DNA of 64,000 nucleotides from Rhodobacterales bacterium (lineage in GTDB: Bacteria; Pseudomonadota; Alphaproteobacteria; Caulobacterales; Hyphomonadaceae): positions 111,266-175,265 of the forward strand of contig JACXUV010000003.1 in assembly GCA_014763715.1 (NCBI GenBank), written 5' to 3'. A program made the position numbers and the translations under genes. Position 1 is the stretch's first letter, and each line of letters starts with the position of its first letter. Shown here piece after piece: positions 20,582 through 30,492 of this stretch. Under the pieces are notes generated by a model. The model saw only the letters and a list, made by a program, of their open reading frames with translations, made no database searches and was not told where the DNA came from.

Positions 20582-21484
20582 TTGCCCCAACTGACCCACC
20601 TCGACAGGCTGGAAGCCGAAAGTCTTCACATCATCCGGGAAGTGGCCGCCGAATGCGAAAATCCGGTGATGCTGTATTCCGTCGGCAAGGACTCGGCGGT
20701 GATGCTGCATCTGGCGATGAAAGCGTTTTATCCGTCCCGTCCGCCCTTCCCGCTGATGCATGTCGACACGACCTGGAAGTTCCGCGAGATGATCGAGTTC
20801 CGGGATCGCAAGGCTGCGGAGATGGGCATGGACCTCCTCGTCCACATCAATGAGGACGGCGTACGCGAAGGGATTGGCCCATTCACCCATGGCTCGGCCG
20901 TGCACACGGACGTGATGAAGACGCAGGGGCTGAAACAGGCACTCGACAAGTACAAGTTTACGGCAGCCTTCGGCGGTGCGCGCCGCGACGAGGAAAAGTC
21001 CCGTGCCAAGGAGCGGATCTTCTCTTTCCGCTCGGCTGAACACCGCTGGGATCCGAAGCGGCAGCGCCCGGAAATCTGGAACGTTTACAACACACGCATC
21101 AATCAGGGCGAAAGCATCCGCGTCTTCCCCCTGTCGAATTGGACCGAACTCGACATCTGGCAATACATCCGCCGGGAAGGCATCGAGATCGTGCCGCTCT
21201 ACTTTGCCGCCGAACGCCCCGTGGTGAACTGGAATGGCGTCGACATCATGGTCGACGACGACCGCATGCCGGAAGAGCTCGCCAAAACGGCCGTGATGAA
21301 GTCCGTGCGGTTCCGCACGCTCGGCTGCTACCCGCTGACCGGCGCGGTCGAAAGCACCGCCGCAACGTTGGATGAGATCATCCAGGAAATGCTCCTGACC
21401 ACCACCTCCGAACGCCAGGGCCGCGTCATCGACGTCGACCAGTCCGCGTCCATGGAGAAGAAAAAGCAGGAGGGCTATTTCTGA
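20582..21484 (+). CDS. cysD: Sulfate adenylyltransferase subunit 2
   Basis: ORF opens at 20501; probable TTG start [65 protein letters not shown]. Confidence 0.95.
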   Translation: MPQLTHLDRLEAESLHIIREVAAECENPVMLYSVGKDSAVMLHLAMKAFYPSRPPFPLMHVDTTWKFREMIEFRDRKAAEMGMDLLVHINEDGVREGIGPFTHGSAVHTDVMKTQGLKQALDKYKFTAAFGGARRDEEKSRAKERIFSFRSAEHRWDPKRQRPEIWNVYNTRINQGESIRVFPLSNWTELDIWQYIRREGIEIVPLYFAAERPVVNWNGVDIMVDDDRMPEELAKTAVMKSVRFRTLGCYPLTGAVESTAATLDEIIQEMLLTTTSERQGRVIDVDQSASMEKKKQEGYF

Positions 21485-23391
21485 TGCGCCTCACTGACGA
21501 CCTCATCGCCACCGACATCGCGGCCTATCTCGAAAAGCACGAGAACAAGTCGCTGCTGCGTTTCATCACCTGCGGATCTGTCGATGACGGCAAATCCACG
21601 CTGATCGGCCGCCTGCTCTACGATTCGAAGATGATCTTCGAGGACCAGCTCGCCTCGCTGGAAGCAGATTCCAAGAAAGTCGGCACGCAGGGCGAGAATA
21701 TCGACTTCGCGCTCCTCGTGGATGGCCTCGCTGCCGAACGCGAACAGGGCATCACCATCGATGTCGCCTACCGCTTCTTTGCCACCGACAAGCGCAAGTT
21801 CATTGTCGCCGACACGCCCGGCCACGAACAGTATACGCGCAACATGGCCACAGGTGCCTCCACGGCCGACGTCGCCATCCTGATGATCGACGCGCGGAAG
21901 GGCATCCTGACCCAGACGCGCCGCCATTCTTTCATCACGACCCTGCTGGGCATCCGCCGCCTGGTCCTGGCCGTGAACAAGATGGACCTCGTCGATTATG
22001 ACGAGACGATCTTCAACGATATTGTCGACGATTTCTATGCGTTCGCCGATGAACTGGCGACCGATCTGGAAATCCAGCCCATCCCGATGTCCGCACTGGC
22101 TGGGGTGAACATCACCAGCCGTTCCGACGAAACCGCATGGTATGAGGGCCCTGCCCTCATGGAATATCTGGAAAATGTGCCCGTGGGCGACCGCCGGCTG
22201 AGCACGTCATTCCGCATGCCTGTGCAATGGGTGAACCGCCCGAACCTCGATTTCCGCGGATTCTCCGGCCAGATCGCCTCCGGCACGGTAAAGCCAGGTG
22301 ACCGCGTCAAATCCATGCCTTCCGGCAAGCAATCGACGATCGCCCGGATCGTCACAGCCGATGGCGACCTGCCCGAAGCCGTGGCAGGCCAGTCTGTCAC
22401 GCTCACCCTGGCTGATGAGATCGACGCCTCGCGGGGCGATGCCATCGTCACAGCGGATGACCCGACCGAAGTGTCGGACCAGTTCCAGGTACGTATCCTG
22501 TGGATGAACGAAGCGCCCCTGCTGCCGGGCCGCCGTTACCTGCTGAAGATCGGCGCGAAGACCGTCACCGCGACCGTCAATGCCCCGAAATACGGCATTG
22601 ACGTCAACACCCTGTCGGACGTGCCGGCAAAGACGCTTGAGCTGAACCATATCGGCGTGACGACCATCTCGCTGGACCAGCCGATCGCGTTCGACCCCTA
22701 TGATGCCAATCGCAATCTCGGCGGCTTCATCCTGATCGACCGGATGACCAATGACACGGTTGGCCTCGGCCTGATCGACTTTGCCCTGCGCCGTGCTTCC
22801 AACATCCACTGGCAGGCCATGGATGTGGACCGCCATGCCCTGGCTGAGCAGAAAGGCCAGAAGCCGGCCGTGCTCTGGTTCACGGGCCTGTCTGGGTCTG
22901 GCAAGTCGACAATTGCCAACGCACTGCAGAAGCGTCTTTTCGCGCTAGGCAAACACTCCTTCTCGCTGGACGGCGACAATGTCCGCCACGGCCTGAACCG
23001 AGATCTCGGCTTCACCGATGCCGACCGCGTGGAAAACATCCGCCGCGTCGCAAACGTTGCGAAGCTGATGTCCGATGCCGGCCTGATTACGCTGGTCTCC
23101 TTCATCTCGCCCTTCCGGGCAGAGCGGCAGATGGCCCGCAACATGATGGAAGACGGCGAGTTCATCGAAATCCACATCGACACCCCGCTCGATGTGGCCG
23201 AGCAGCGCGACGTGAAAGGGCTCTACAAGAAGGCCCGTTCAGGGGAGATCAAGAATTTCACCGGTATATCCAGCCCGTACGAGGCACCGCAGAATCCGGA
23301 ACTCCGGATTGACACGGTGAACCGGAGCCCCGATGACGCGGCAGAGGAAATTCTTGACTACCTGCGCGAGCATGGGTTCCTCGGCGCCTGA
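21484..23391 (+). CDS. cysNC: Sulfate adenylyltransferase subunit 1 / adenylylsulfate kinase fusion
   Basis: GTPase [20 protein letters not shown] and [18 protein letters not shown]-terminal APS kinase [18 protein letters not shown] ... [15 protein letters not shown]. Confidence 0.97.
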   Translation: MRLTDDLIATDIAAYLEKHENKSLLRFITCGSVDDGKSTLIGRLLYDSKMIFEDQLASLEADSKKVGTQGENIDFALLVDGLAAEREQGITIDVAYRFFATDKRKFIVADTPGHEQYTRNMATGASTADVAILMIDARKGILTQTRRHSFITTLLGIRRLVLAVNKMDLVDYDETIFNDIVDDFYAFADELATDLEIQPIPMSALAGVNITSRSDETAWYEGPALMEYLENVPVGDRRLSTSFRMPVQWVNRPNLDFRGFSGQIASGTVKPGDRVKSMPSGKQSTIARIVTADGDLPEAVAGQSVTLTLADEIDASRGDAIVTADDPTEVSDQFQVRILWMNEAPLLPGRRYLLKIGAKTVTATVNAPKYGIDVNTLSDVPAKTLELNHIGVTTISLDQPIAFDPYDANRNLGGFILIDRMTNDTVGLGLIDFALRRASNIHWQAMDVDRHALAEQKGQKPAVLWFTGLSGSGKSTIANALQKRLFALGKHSFSLDGDNVRHGLNRDLGFTDADRVENIRRVANVAKLMSDAGLITLVSFISPFRAERQMARNMMEDGEFIEIHIDTPLDVAEQRDVKGLYKKARSGEIKNFTGISSPYEAPQNPELRIDTVNRSPDDAAEEILDYLREHGFLGA

Positions 23392-23445
23392 TAAAAGGCG
23401 CCAGCCGGGGTTGGGGCCAAGGCAGGGGACGGCGAAAGGAAGACT

Positions 23446-24504
23446 ATGCGGATCTATCCCGTAATCATGTGCGGCGGCGCAGGCACGCGCCTGTGGCCCG
23501 TGTCTGTCCAGGCGCATCCGAAGCAGTTCCATCGCCTGGTGACCGACAAGACAGTGTTCCAGGACACTGTCCTGCGCCTGAAGGGGGATGATTTCGCTGC
23601 GCCGGTCGTGATCTCCAACCAGCGCTATGCGGGCCTCATCCGCGAACAGCTGGCCGAAATCGGTGTGGAACCGGGCGCGGTGATCCTTGAGCCAATGGCC
23701 CGCAATACCGCGGCTGTTGCGGCTGTCGCCGCCCGGCACATCGCCGAGACAGACCCGGATGGCCTGGCCCTGCTGTTGCCGTCAGACCATTTCATCGGCC
23801 AGCCCGACGTCTTCGTCAGCGCCGTGACCGAGGCCGCCCGGATGGCGAAGTCCGGCTATATCACGACCTTCGGCATCAAGCCCAACCGGCCCGAAACCGG
23901 CTTCGGCTATATCCAGCGCGGCAACACGATCGACGGGTCGCTCTATGAGGTGACCGAGTTCAAGGAAAAGCCGAACCTGGAGACGGCCACGAAATACATC
24001 GCCGATCCGGCCTTCAGCTGGAATGCGGGCATCTTCCTGTTCCCTGCTTCGCTGATGCTGGACGAGCTGGAACAACACGCACCGGACATTCTGGATGCCG
24101 CCTCTGCGGCGCTCGATGCGGCGGGCGATCTCGACGGCAACATCCTGCTGGATCCGGAATGCTTCGCCGCTGTGCGTTCCACCTCGGTCGACTATGCCGT
24201 GATGGAGCAAACCGCACGGGCGGCCATCTACGCCCCGCTGGACTGCCAGTGGAACGACATCGGCACCTGGGGCATGATCGGGGCGATCCGTCAGCAGGAG
24301 AGCGCGAATGCGCCGATTTCGATCGACGCGGAGGGCTGCACGGTACTGTCGGATTCAGGCCATGTCGTGGCGCTGGTGGGCGTGCAGGACCTGTGCGTCG
24401 TGGTCGAAGGCGGCCGTATCCTGATCGCCTCGAAAGAGCGCACGCAGGATGTCGGCAAGGTTGTCTCGACCCTGCGCGAAGCCGGCCGCGAAGACCTGCT
24501 GTAA
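23446..24504 (+). CDS. Mannose-1-phosphate guanylyltransferase (nucleotidyltransferase domain only)
   Basis: IYPVIMCGGAGTRLWPVSVQAHPKQFHRL; FSWNAGIFLF; DYAVMEQT. Confidence 0.92.
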   Translation: MRIYPVIMCGGAGTRLWPVSVQAHPKQFHRLVTDKTVFQDTVLRLKGDDFAAPVVISNQRYAGLIREQLAEIGVEPGAVILEPMARNTAAVAAVAARHIAETDPDGLALLLPSDHFIGQPDVFVSAVTEAARMAKSGYITTFGIKPNRPETGFGYIQRGNTIDGSLYEVTEFKEKPNLETATKYIADPAFSWNAGIFLFPASLMLDELEQHAPDILDAASAALDAAGDLDGNILLDPECFAAVRSTSVDYAVMEQTARAAIYAPLDCQWNDIGTWGMIGAIRQQESANAPISIDAEGCTVLSDSGHVVALVGVQDLCVVVEGGRILIASKERTQDVGKVVSTLREAGREDLL

Positions 24505-24587
24505 CCGGACTGCCGCAGCGTTACCCGCTTTCAAATTGAAATCCTGTGATACTTTCCCGGTGCCGAAAGGCACAGGGAGGAAAAAAC

Positions 24588-26240
24588 ATGCCGGAAGCCA
24601 AAGGTGCCGGTGCAGGCGAAAAGCCTGCAAAAACAGCAACATATGACATCGTTATCGTCGGAGCTGGCTTCGCCGGCATGTACATGCTGCACAAGATGCG
24701 CGGGATGGGCCTGAGCGCGCATGTCTATGAAGCGGGCAGCGGCGTGGGCGGAACATGGTTCTGGAACCGCTATCCGGGCGCGCGTGTGGATGTGGAAAGC
24801 CAGGAATATTCCTATTCCTTCTCGCCGGAGCTGGAGGAAGACTGGCACTGGAGCGAGCGGTACGCCGCCCAGCCGGAGCTGCTGAAATACGCCAATCACG
24901 TCGCCGACCGGTTCGACCTGCGCCGCGATATCAGCTTCAACACGCGCATTACCGCAGCATCATATGATGACCATACCGGACTATGGCGGATCATAACGGA
25001 TCATGGCGAGACTATAACGGCACGGTTCTGTGTCATGGCGACGGGCTGCCTGTCGGCCGCCAAGACACCGGACATTCCGGGCGCGGGCAGCTTCACCGGC
25101 CTGACGCTGAGCACGGCCACATGGCCGACCGAAGGCGTGGACCTTTCCGGCAAGCGCGTCGGCATTATCGGCACCGGCTCCTCCGGCATCCAGACAATCA
25201 CCACCATCGCGCCGGACGTGGGCGAACTCTACGTATTCCAGCGCACGCCCAATTTCAGCGTGCCGGCCCACAACCATCCGCTGGATCCGGCCGTGCGCGA
25301 AGACTGGCTGGCCAACCGCGAAACCTATCGCCAGCAGCAGCGCACATCCGGCGTCGGCATCCTGGCGGTCAGCCCGCGCGAGGGCTCGGCGCTGGAGGTC
25401 TCGCCCGAGGAGCGCGAGCGCGAATTCGAGGCCCGCTGGGCCAAGGGCGGCTTCTGCCTCGGCGCGGCCTTTCAGGATGTCGGTACCGACCGGGCCGCGA
25501 ATGACCTGCTGGTCGACTTCGTCGCCAACAAGATCCGCGGCATCGTGAAGGATCCGGACACGGCGGAAAAACTGATCCCGGCAACCTACCCCTACGGGGC
25601 CAAGCGCGTCGTGGTCGATACCGGCTATTTCGAGGTCTACAATCAGGACAATGTCCATCTGATCGACCTGAATGAAACGCCTATCGAGACGATCACGCCG
25701 ACAGGCATCCGCACACGCGAAGGCGACTATGAGCTGGATGTCCTGATCTATGCCATCGGCTTCGATGCCATGACCGGCGCACTGGACCGGATCGACATTC
25801 GCGGCCGGGACGGCCAGCGCCTCAGCGAGAAATGGAATGCAGGCCCGGTGACCTATCTGGGCCTCATGGTGGCCGGGTTCCCGAACATGTTCCTGGTGAC
25901 CGGGCCGGGCAGCCCGTCGGTTCTGTCCAACATGCTGATGTCGATCGAACAGCATGTCGAATGGATCTCGGATTGCCTCCGCGACCTGGGTGAGCGGCAG
26001 GTCACCACGATCGAGGCCACGCCGGAGGCGGAGGCGGAATGGGTGGCGCATGTCAACGAAGTGGCCGCCGGAACGCTCTACCTGCAGGCGAACTCCTGGT
26101 ATCTCGGCGCCAATGTGCCGGGCAAGCCGCGCGTGTTCATGCCTTATGTGGGCGGGGCCGGAACCTATCGCGAAAAATGCGATGCCGTGGCCGCGAATGA
26201 CTATGAAGGTTTCCGCCTGAGCCGCAGTGAAACACGTTGA
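24588..26240 (+). CDS. Flavin-containing monooxygenase, Baeyer-Villiger type
   Basis: IVGAGFAGMYMLHKMRGMG; GTWFWNRYPGARVDVESQEYSYSF; second GxGxxG VGIIGTGSSGIQTI. Confidence 0.93.
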   Translation: MPEAKGAGAGEKPAKTATYDIVIVGAGFAGMYMLHKMRGMGLSAHVYEAGSGVGGTWFWNRYPGARVDVESQEYSYSFSPELEEDWHWSERYAAQPELLKYANHVADRFDLRRDISFNTRITAASYDDHTGLWRIITDHGETITARFCVMATGCLSAAKTPDIPGAGSFTGLTLSTATWPTEGVDLSGKRVGIIGTGSSGIQTITTIAPDVGELYVFQRTPNFSVPAHNHPLDPAVREDWLANRETYRQQQRTSGVGILAVSPREGSALEVSPEEREREFEARWAKGGFCLGAAFQDVGTDRAANDLLVDFVANKIRGIVKDPDTAEKLIPATYPYGAKRVVVDTGYFEVYNQDNVHLIDLNETPIETITPTGIRTREGDYELDVLIYAIGFDAMTGALDRIDIRGRDGQRLSEKWNAGPVTYLGLMVAGFPNMFLVTGPGSPSVLSNMLMSIEQHVEWISDCLRDLGERQVTTIEATPEAEAEWVAHVNEVAAGTLYLQANSWYLGANVPGKPRVFMPYVGGAGTYREKCDAVAANDYEGFRLSRSETR

Positions 26241-26330
26241 CGTTGCGGCCTTCCCCGGCGTCCCGTCTCGAATCCCGTGCCGTCCCGCGATAAGCAGGCG
26301 GAAAGGCAAAAATATATTCGGGAGCGAACA

Positions 26331-27845
26331 ATGGCCAAAGGTGATCTTCCTGTCCTTGTCGGCGTAGGCCAGAGCCTCAGCCAGTGGGACGGTTCAGCGG
26401 GTCCGGCCGGGGCCCCCTCTCCGCTGTCGCTGATGGTGAATGCGTCGAAACAGGCGCTGGCCGATACCGGCGCGTCGAATGTTGCAGGCGCCATCGACAC
26501 GATTGCCGTTGTCCGCATCTTCGAGGACTCCGTGCGCGGGGCGCCCCACCCGCACGGGCACAACACGAACCTGCCCGGCACGCTGGCCCGCGACCTTGGC
26601 GCCTCGCCTGCGCACCTCATCTATGAAGTGGTCGGCGGGCAGAGCCCGCAGGCCCTCGTCAACGAAATGGCCGCGAAAGTCTTCGAAGGCGAAATCGAAT
26701 GCGCGCTGATCTCCGGTTCGGAAGCCAACCGCGCCTCCAAGGGCGCGCGCCGCCACGGCGTCGAGATCAACTGGGCCGACAGTGCCGATGCGGACTATGA
26801 CGATCGCGGCTCCGGCCCGATGATGCTGAGCCGCGAAGAGATCAAGCACGGCATCGTCGCCCCGGCCTATTTCTATGCCCTGTTCGAGAATGCCATCGCC
26901 GCCCGCGAAGGCCGCTCGCGCAGTCAGCACCGCAAGGCCATGGCGGAGCTGTTCCAGCCCTTCTCCGCCGTCGCCGCGAAGAACCCGTATTCCCAGTTCC
27001 CGGTGGAGCACTCTGTCGAGTTTCTCTCCACACCATCCAAGGCGAACTACGAATATGCGGACCCGTTCCTGAAATGGTTCATCGCGCAGGATGCCGTGAA
27101 CCAGGGCGCCGCCGCCATCGTGATGAGTTCGTCCAAGGCCGACGAGCTGGGCATTGCCGAAGACAAGCGCGTCTACCTGCACGGCGCCGGTGAAGGCGCG
27201 GATGACTTCATCTCCCTGCGCCCGCGCCTCGATGGTTCCTTCGCCATGGAGGCCGCGATTTCCCGCGCGCTGGAACAGTCTGGCAAGGCAACCGCCGACA
27301 TGGCGCATTTCGATCTCTATTCCTGCTTCCCCTGCGCCGTGTTCTCCTCAACCCAGGCACTCGGCCTTGACTGGAAGACCGACAAGCGCCCGCTGACCCT
27401 GACGGGCGGCCTGCCTTTCTTCGGCGGTCCCGGCAACAATTACTCCCTGCACGGAATTGCCGAGATGGTGGCAAAGCTGCGCGGCGATGCCGGTTCGTTC
27501 GGCCTGGTCCTCGCCAATGGCGGCTGGATGACCAAGGAAGCCGTCGGCGTCTACTCGACCGCCAAACCGGCAGAGTTCACGCCGGTTGCCCGCTATGCCC
27601 GCCCGACCGAGGAAGTCGATTTGTGTGCAGACAGCTGCGTCGCAAAGCTCGAAACCTTCACGGTCACGCATGGCAAGCAAGGCCCCGACAAAGGCATCAT
27701 CTTCGCCCGCCTGCCCGATGGCCGCCGCGCCCTTGCCAATGCCAGCCCGGCCGCGCTGGCCGTGCTGCGCGAGGATGAGAGCCCCGTCGGCCGCAGCGTG
27801 AAGATCCTGGTGGAAGGCGAAACCGGCACGTTCGATTTCACCTGA
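26331..27845 (+). CDS. Acetyl-CoA acetyltransferase / thiolase-like protein
   Basis: Start MAKGDLPVLVGVGQSLSQWDG; ALISGSEANRASKGARR; DLYSCFPCAVF; NGGWMTKEAVGVYS. Confidence 0.85.
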   Translation: MAKGDLPVLVGVGQSLSQWDGSAGPAGAPSPLSLMVNASKQALADTGASNVAGAIDTIAVVRIFEDSVRGAPHPHGHNTNLPGTLARDLGASPAHLIYEVVGGQSPQALVNEMAAKVFEGEIECALISGSEANRASKGARRHGVEINWADSADADYDDRGSGPMMLSREEIKHGIVAPAYFYALFENAIAAREGRSRSQHRKAMAELFQPFSAVAAKNPYSQFPVEHSVEFLSTPSKANYEYADPFLKWFIAQDAVNQGAAAIVMSSSKADELGIAEDKRVYLHGAGEGADDFISLRPRLDGSFAMEAAISRALEQSGKATADMAHFDLYSCFPCAVFSSTQALGLDWKTDKRPLTLTGGLPFFGGPGNNYSLHGIAEMVAKLRGDAGSFGLVLANGGWMTKEAVGVYSTAKPAEFTPVARYARPTEEVDLCADSCVAKLETFTVTHGKQGPDKGIIFARLPDGRRALANASPAALAVLREDESPVGRSVKILVEGETGTFDFT

Positions 27846-27901
27846 TCGCGCTATGACTTCGGCGGCTTGCCCCGCATGACGGTTTCGCCCAAATTCCGGG
27901 C

Positions 27902-28912
27902 ATGACGACGCATTTCAAGAAGTTCGGTGTGATCGGTGGCGGCGCCTGGGGCACCGCCATCGCCCAGATGCTGACCCGTGAGGGGCAGGATGTGCTGATC
28001 TGGTGCCTGGAGCCGGAGGTGGCCGAGGCCATCAATACGGCGCACGAGAACACCATCTTCCTGCCGGACGTGCCGCTGAAACCCGCCCTGAAGGCCACCA
28101 GCGACCTCGCGGACCTGCACGATATGGACGCCCTGTTCGCGGTCGCCCCGGCCCAGCACACACGCGTCACCCTGCGTGCCCTGAAGGGCAAGCTGAAGCC
28201 CGGCACGCCGGTCGTGCTCTGCTCCAAGGGGATCGAGCTGGCCACGGGTGAGTTCATGACCGACATCCTGAAGGACGAACTGCCGGAGGCTGTGCCGGCC
28301 GTCATGTCCGGCCCGAGCTTCGCCATCGACGTGGCAAAGGGCCTGCCGACGGCGGTGACCTTCGCCATTGAGGATGAAAAGCTCGGCACCGAACTGATCG
28401 CGGCGATCTCCACCCCCAATTTCCGGCCCTACCTCGCGCATGACCTGCTCGGCGCGGAAATCGGCGGCGCGGTGAAGAACGTGCTGGCCATTGCCTGCGG
28501 CATCGCCCTTGGCAAGGGGCTTGGCCGGTCAGCCCATGCCGCCCTGATCGCACGCGGCAGCGCCGAGATGACCCGGCTCGCCCTGAAGCTGGGCGCGGAG
28601 CGGGAAACCCTGTCCGGCCTGTCGGGCCTGGGCGACCTCGTGCTGACCTGTTCCTCGGAGACCAGCCGCAACATGAGCTGTGGCATGGCGCTCGGCAAAG
28701 GCGAGACGCTGGAGAGCATTCTCGGCGCGCGCAATGCGGTTACTGAAGGCGTCGCCACGGCGCCGGTGCTGCGGAAGCTGGCCGCGAAGCATGGCGTGGA
28801 AATGCCGATCTCCGATGCCGTCGCCGCCGTGATCGAAGGGGAGATCAGCGTGGACGAGGCCATTGTCCGCCTGCTGATGCGCCCGAACAAGGCCGAGGCC
28901 GTCACCGCCTGA
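27902..28912 (+). CDS. gpsA: NAD(P)-dependent glycerol-3-phosphate dehydrogenase
   Basis: GVIGGGAWGTAIAQMLTREG; SGPSFAIDVAKGLPTA; SGLSGLGDLVLTCSSETSRN. Confidence 0.96.
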   Translation: MTTHFKKFGVIGGGAWGTAIAQMLTREGQDVLIWCLEPEVAEAINTAHENTIFLPDVPLKPALKATSDLADLHDMDALFAVAPAQHTRVTLRALKGKLKPGTPVVLCSKGIELATGEFMTDILKDELPEAVPAVMSGPSFAIDVAKGLPTAVTFAIEDEKLGTELIAAISTPNFRPYLAHDLLGAEIGGAVKNVLAIACGIALGKGLGRSAHAALIARGSAEMTRLALKLGAERETLSGLSGLGDLVLTCSSETSRNMSCGMALGKGETLESILGARNAVTEGVATAPVLRKLAAKHGVEMPISDAVAAVIEGEISVDEAIVRLLMRPNKAEAVTA

Positions 28913-28981
28913 CGTTCCGTCATGTCTGGCCGTCGCGGGGCCTGCTGCTAGACTTCGCTGAAAAGCGGAGGAAAGCGCGCC

Positions 28982-29818
28982 ATGGCGTATGAATGTTTTG
29001 AAGTCACCATCGAAGACAAGATCGCCCATATCCGGATGAACCGGCCTGAGGCGCTGAACACGATGAACAAGGCGTTCTGGAACGAGCTGCCGGAAATCGT
29101 GAAGGACATCGACACAAATGCCCGCGCGCGGGTGATCGTGATCTCCTCCACCGGCAAGCACTTCTCCGGCGGCATGGACACGACCGTCTTCACCGGCGAC
29201 CGCGACGCGCCGAAGCATGACCGCTACATCCTGGCCGAAGCGCTGCGCTCCAACATCAAGCAGATCCAGTCGAGCTTCACCTGCCTGGAAGAAGCCCGCA
29301 TGCCCGTCCTCTTTGCCTGCCATGGCGGCGTGATCGGCGGCGCTGTCGACATGATCTCCGCCGGGGACATCCGCTGGTGCACCAAGGACGCCTTCTTCTC
29401 CATCATGGAAACCAATATCGCCATGACGGCAGATGTCGGCACCTTCCCGCGGCTGCAACGCTACATCCCCGAAGGCTGGGCCAAGCAGATGGCCTATACC
29501 GGCATGCGCCTGCCCGCCTCGAAGGCGAAAGAGATCGGCCTCGTGAACGACGTGTTCGACACGCATGAGGAAATGATGGCCGCCGTGATGGGCGTCGCCC
29601 GCGAGATCGCCGCCAACAGCCCGCTGGCCGTTACCGGCTGCAAGGTGCTGATCAATTACGGGCGCGACCACTCCACCGCCGACACGCTGGACTATATCGG
29701 CATCTGGAACGCCGCCATGTTCCCGCCGCCGCACATGGCCGAAGCCTTCAAGGCCCGCGCCGAGAAGCGCGATGCGGAGTATCCGGACCTGTCGGAGCTG
29801 CGCACCACACCGATGTAG
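28982..29818 (+). CDS. Crotonase / enoyl-CoA hydratase family protein
   Basis: ISSTGKHFSGGMD; CHGGVIGGAVDMISAGDIRWCTKDAFF. Confidence 0.9.
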   Translation: MAYECFEVTIEDKIAHIRMNRPEALNTMNKAFWNELPEIVKDIDTNARARVIVISSTGKHFSGGMDTTVFTGDRDAPKHDRYILAEALRSNIKQIQSSFTCLEEARMPVLFACHGGVIGGAVDMISAGDIRWCTKDAFFSIMETNIAMTADVGTFPRLQRYIPEGWAKQMAYTGMRLPASKAKEIGLVNDVFDTHEEMMAAVMGVAREIAANSPLAVTGCKVLINYGRDHSTADTLDYIGIWNAAMFPPPHMAEAFKARAEKRDAEYPDLSELRTTPM

Positions 29819-29825
29819 GCCGGCC

Positions 29826-30335
29826 CTACCTGCCTGGCTTTACCGGATAAGCCTGCACCTGCCGGGAAAGCTCGGGCGGGCGCCGCTTCTGCACGACCGG
29901 GCGCAGGGCGACGCTGGAGCGGATGCTGCGCACTTCCGAGAGCCCTGCCAGCCGCTCGGTCAGGAACCTTTCGAATTCGCCCAGCCCGCTCATGGCGATG
30001 CGCAGGAGGTAATCGGCGTCGCCCGTCATCAGGTAGCAGTCCATGACTTCCGGCGACGCCTCCATGACCTTCTCGAAGGCTGACATCGTCTCGCGCTTCT
30101 GGTCGACCAGCGAAACCCAGGTGAAGACGGAGATCGCCCCGCCCAGCAGCGCTTCGGACAGGTGCGCCTGATAGCCCTTGATCACGCCGGTCTCTTCCAG
30201 TTTCCGGATGCGGTTCACAGTCGGCGTCTGCGAGAGCCCGATGGCGGCCGAGAGGTCCGAGATGCTGATGCGTCCCTGCTCCGTCAGGACATCCAGTATC
30301 CTGATGTCCGTTTTGTCCAACGCAGTCATTTTCAC
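29826..30335 (-). CDS. Lrp/AsnC family transcriptional regulator
   Basis: LDKTDIRILDVLTEQGRISISDLSAAIGLSQTPTVNRIRKLEETGVIKGYQA. Confidence 0.94.
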   Translation of the reverse strand: MKMTALDKTDIRILDVLTEQGRISISDLSAAIGLSQTPTVNRIRKLEETGVIKGYQAHLSEALLGGAISVFTWVSLVDQKRETMSAFEKVMEASPEVMDCYLMTGDADYLLRIAMSGLGEFERFLTERLAGLSEVRSIRSSVALRPVVQKRRPPELSRQVQAYPVKPGR

Positions 30336-30492
30336 CTCACATGTCCGCTTTCATGGTGAATTAGACAACAATCGCCACGAACAGCAATGTGAATAGGTGG
30401 GATTTTCTCATGGGCCGGTGATAATCTCCGCGCAGGGCCGGCGGCATCCAATGCCAGACCGGCCAGGAGGAAGCGCAGAAGGAGCCCCGGGA

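Noticed and set aside
24981-26309. 442-aa minus-strand ORF
   Set aside because: Antisense to the BVMO gene; no conserved motif.
28529-29734. 401-aa minus-strand ORF
   Set aside because: Antisense to gpsA and crotonase genes.
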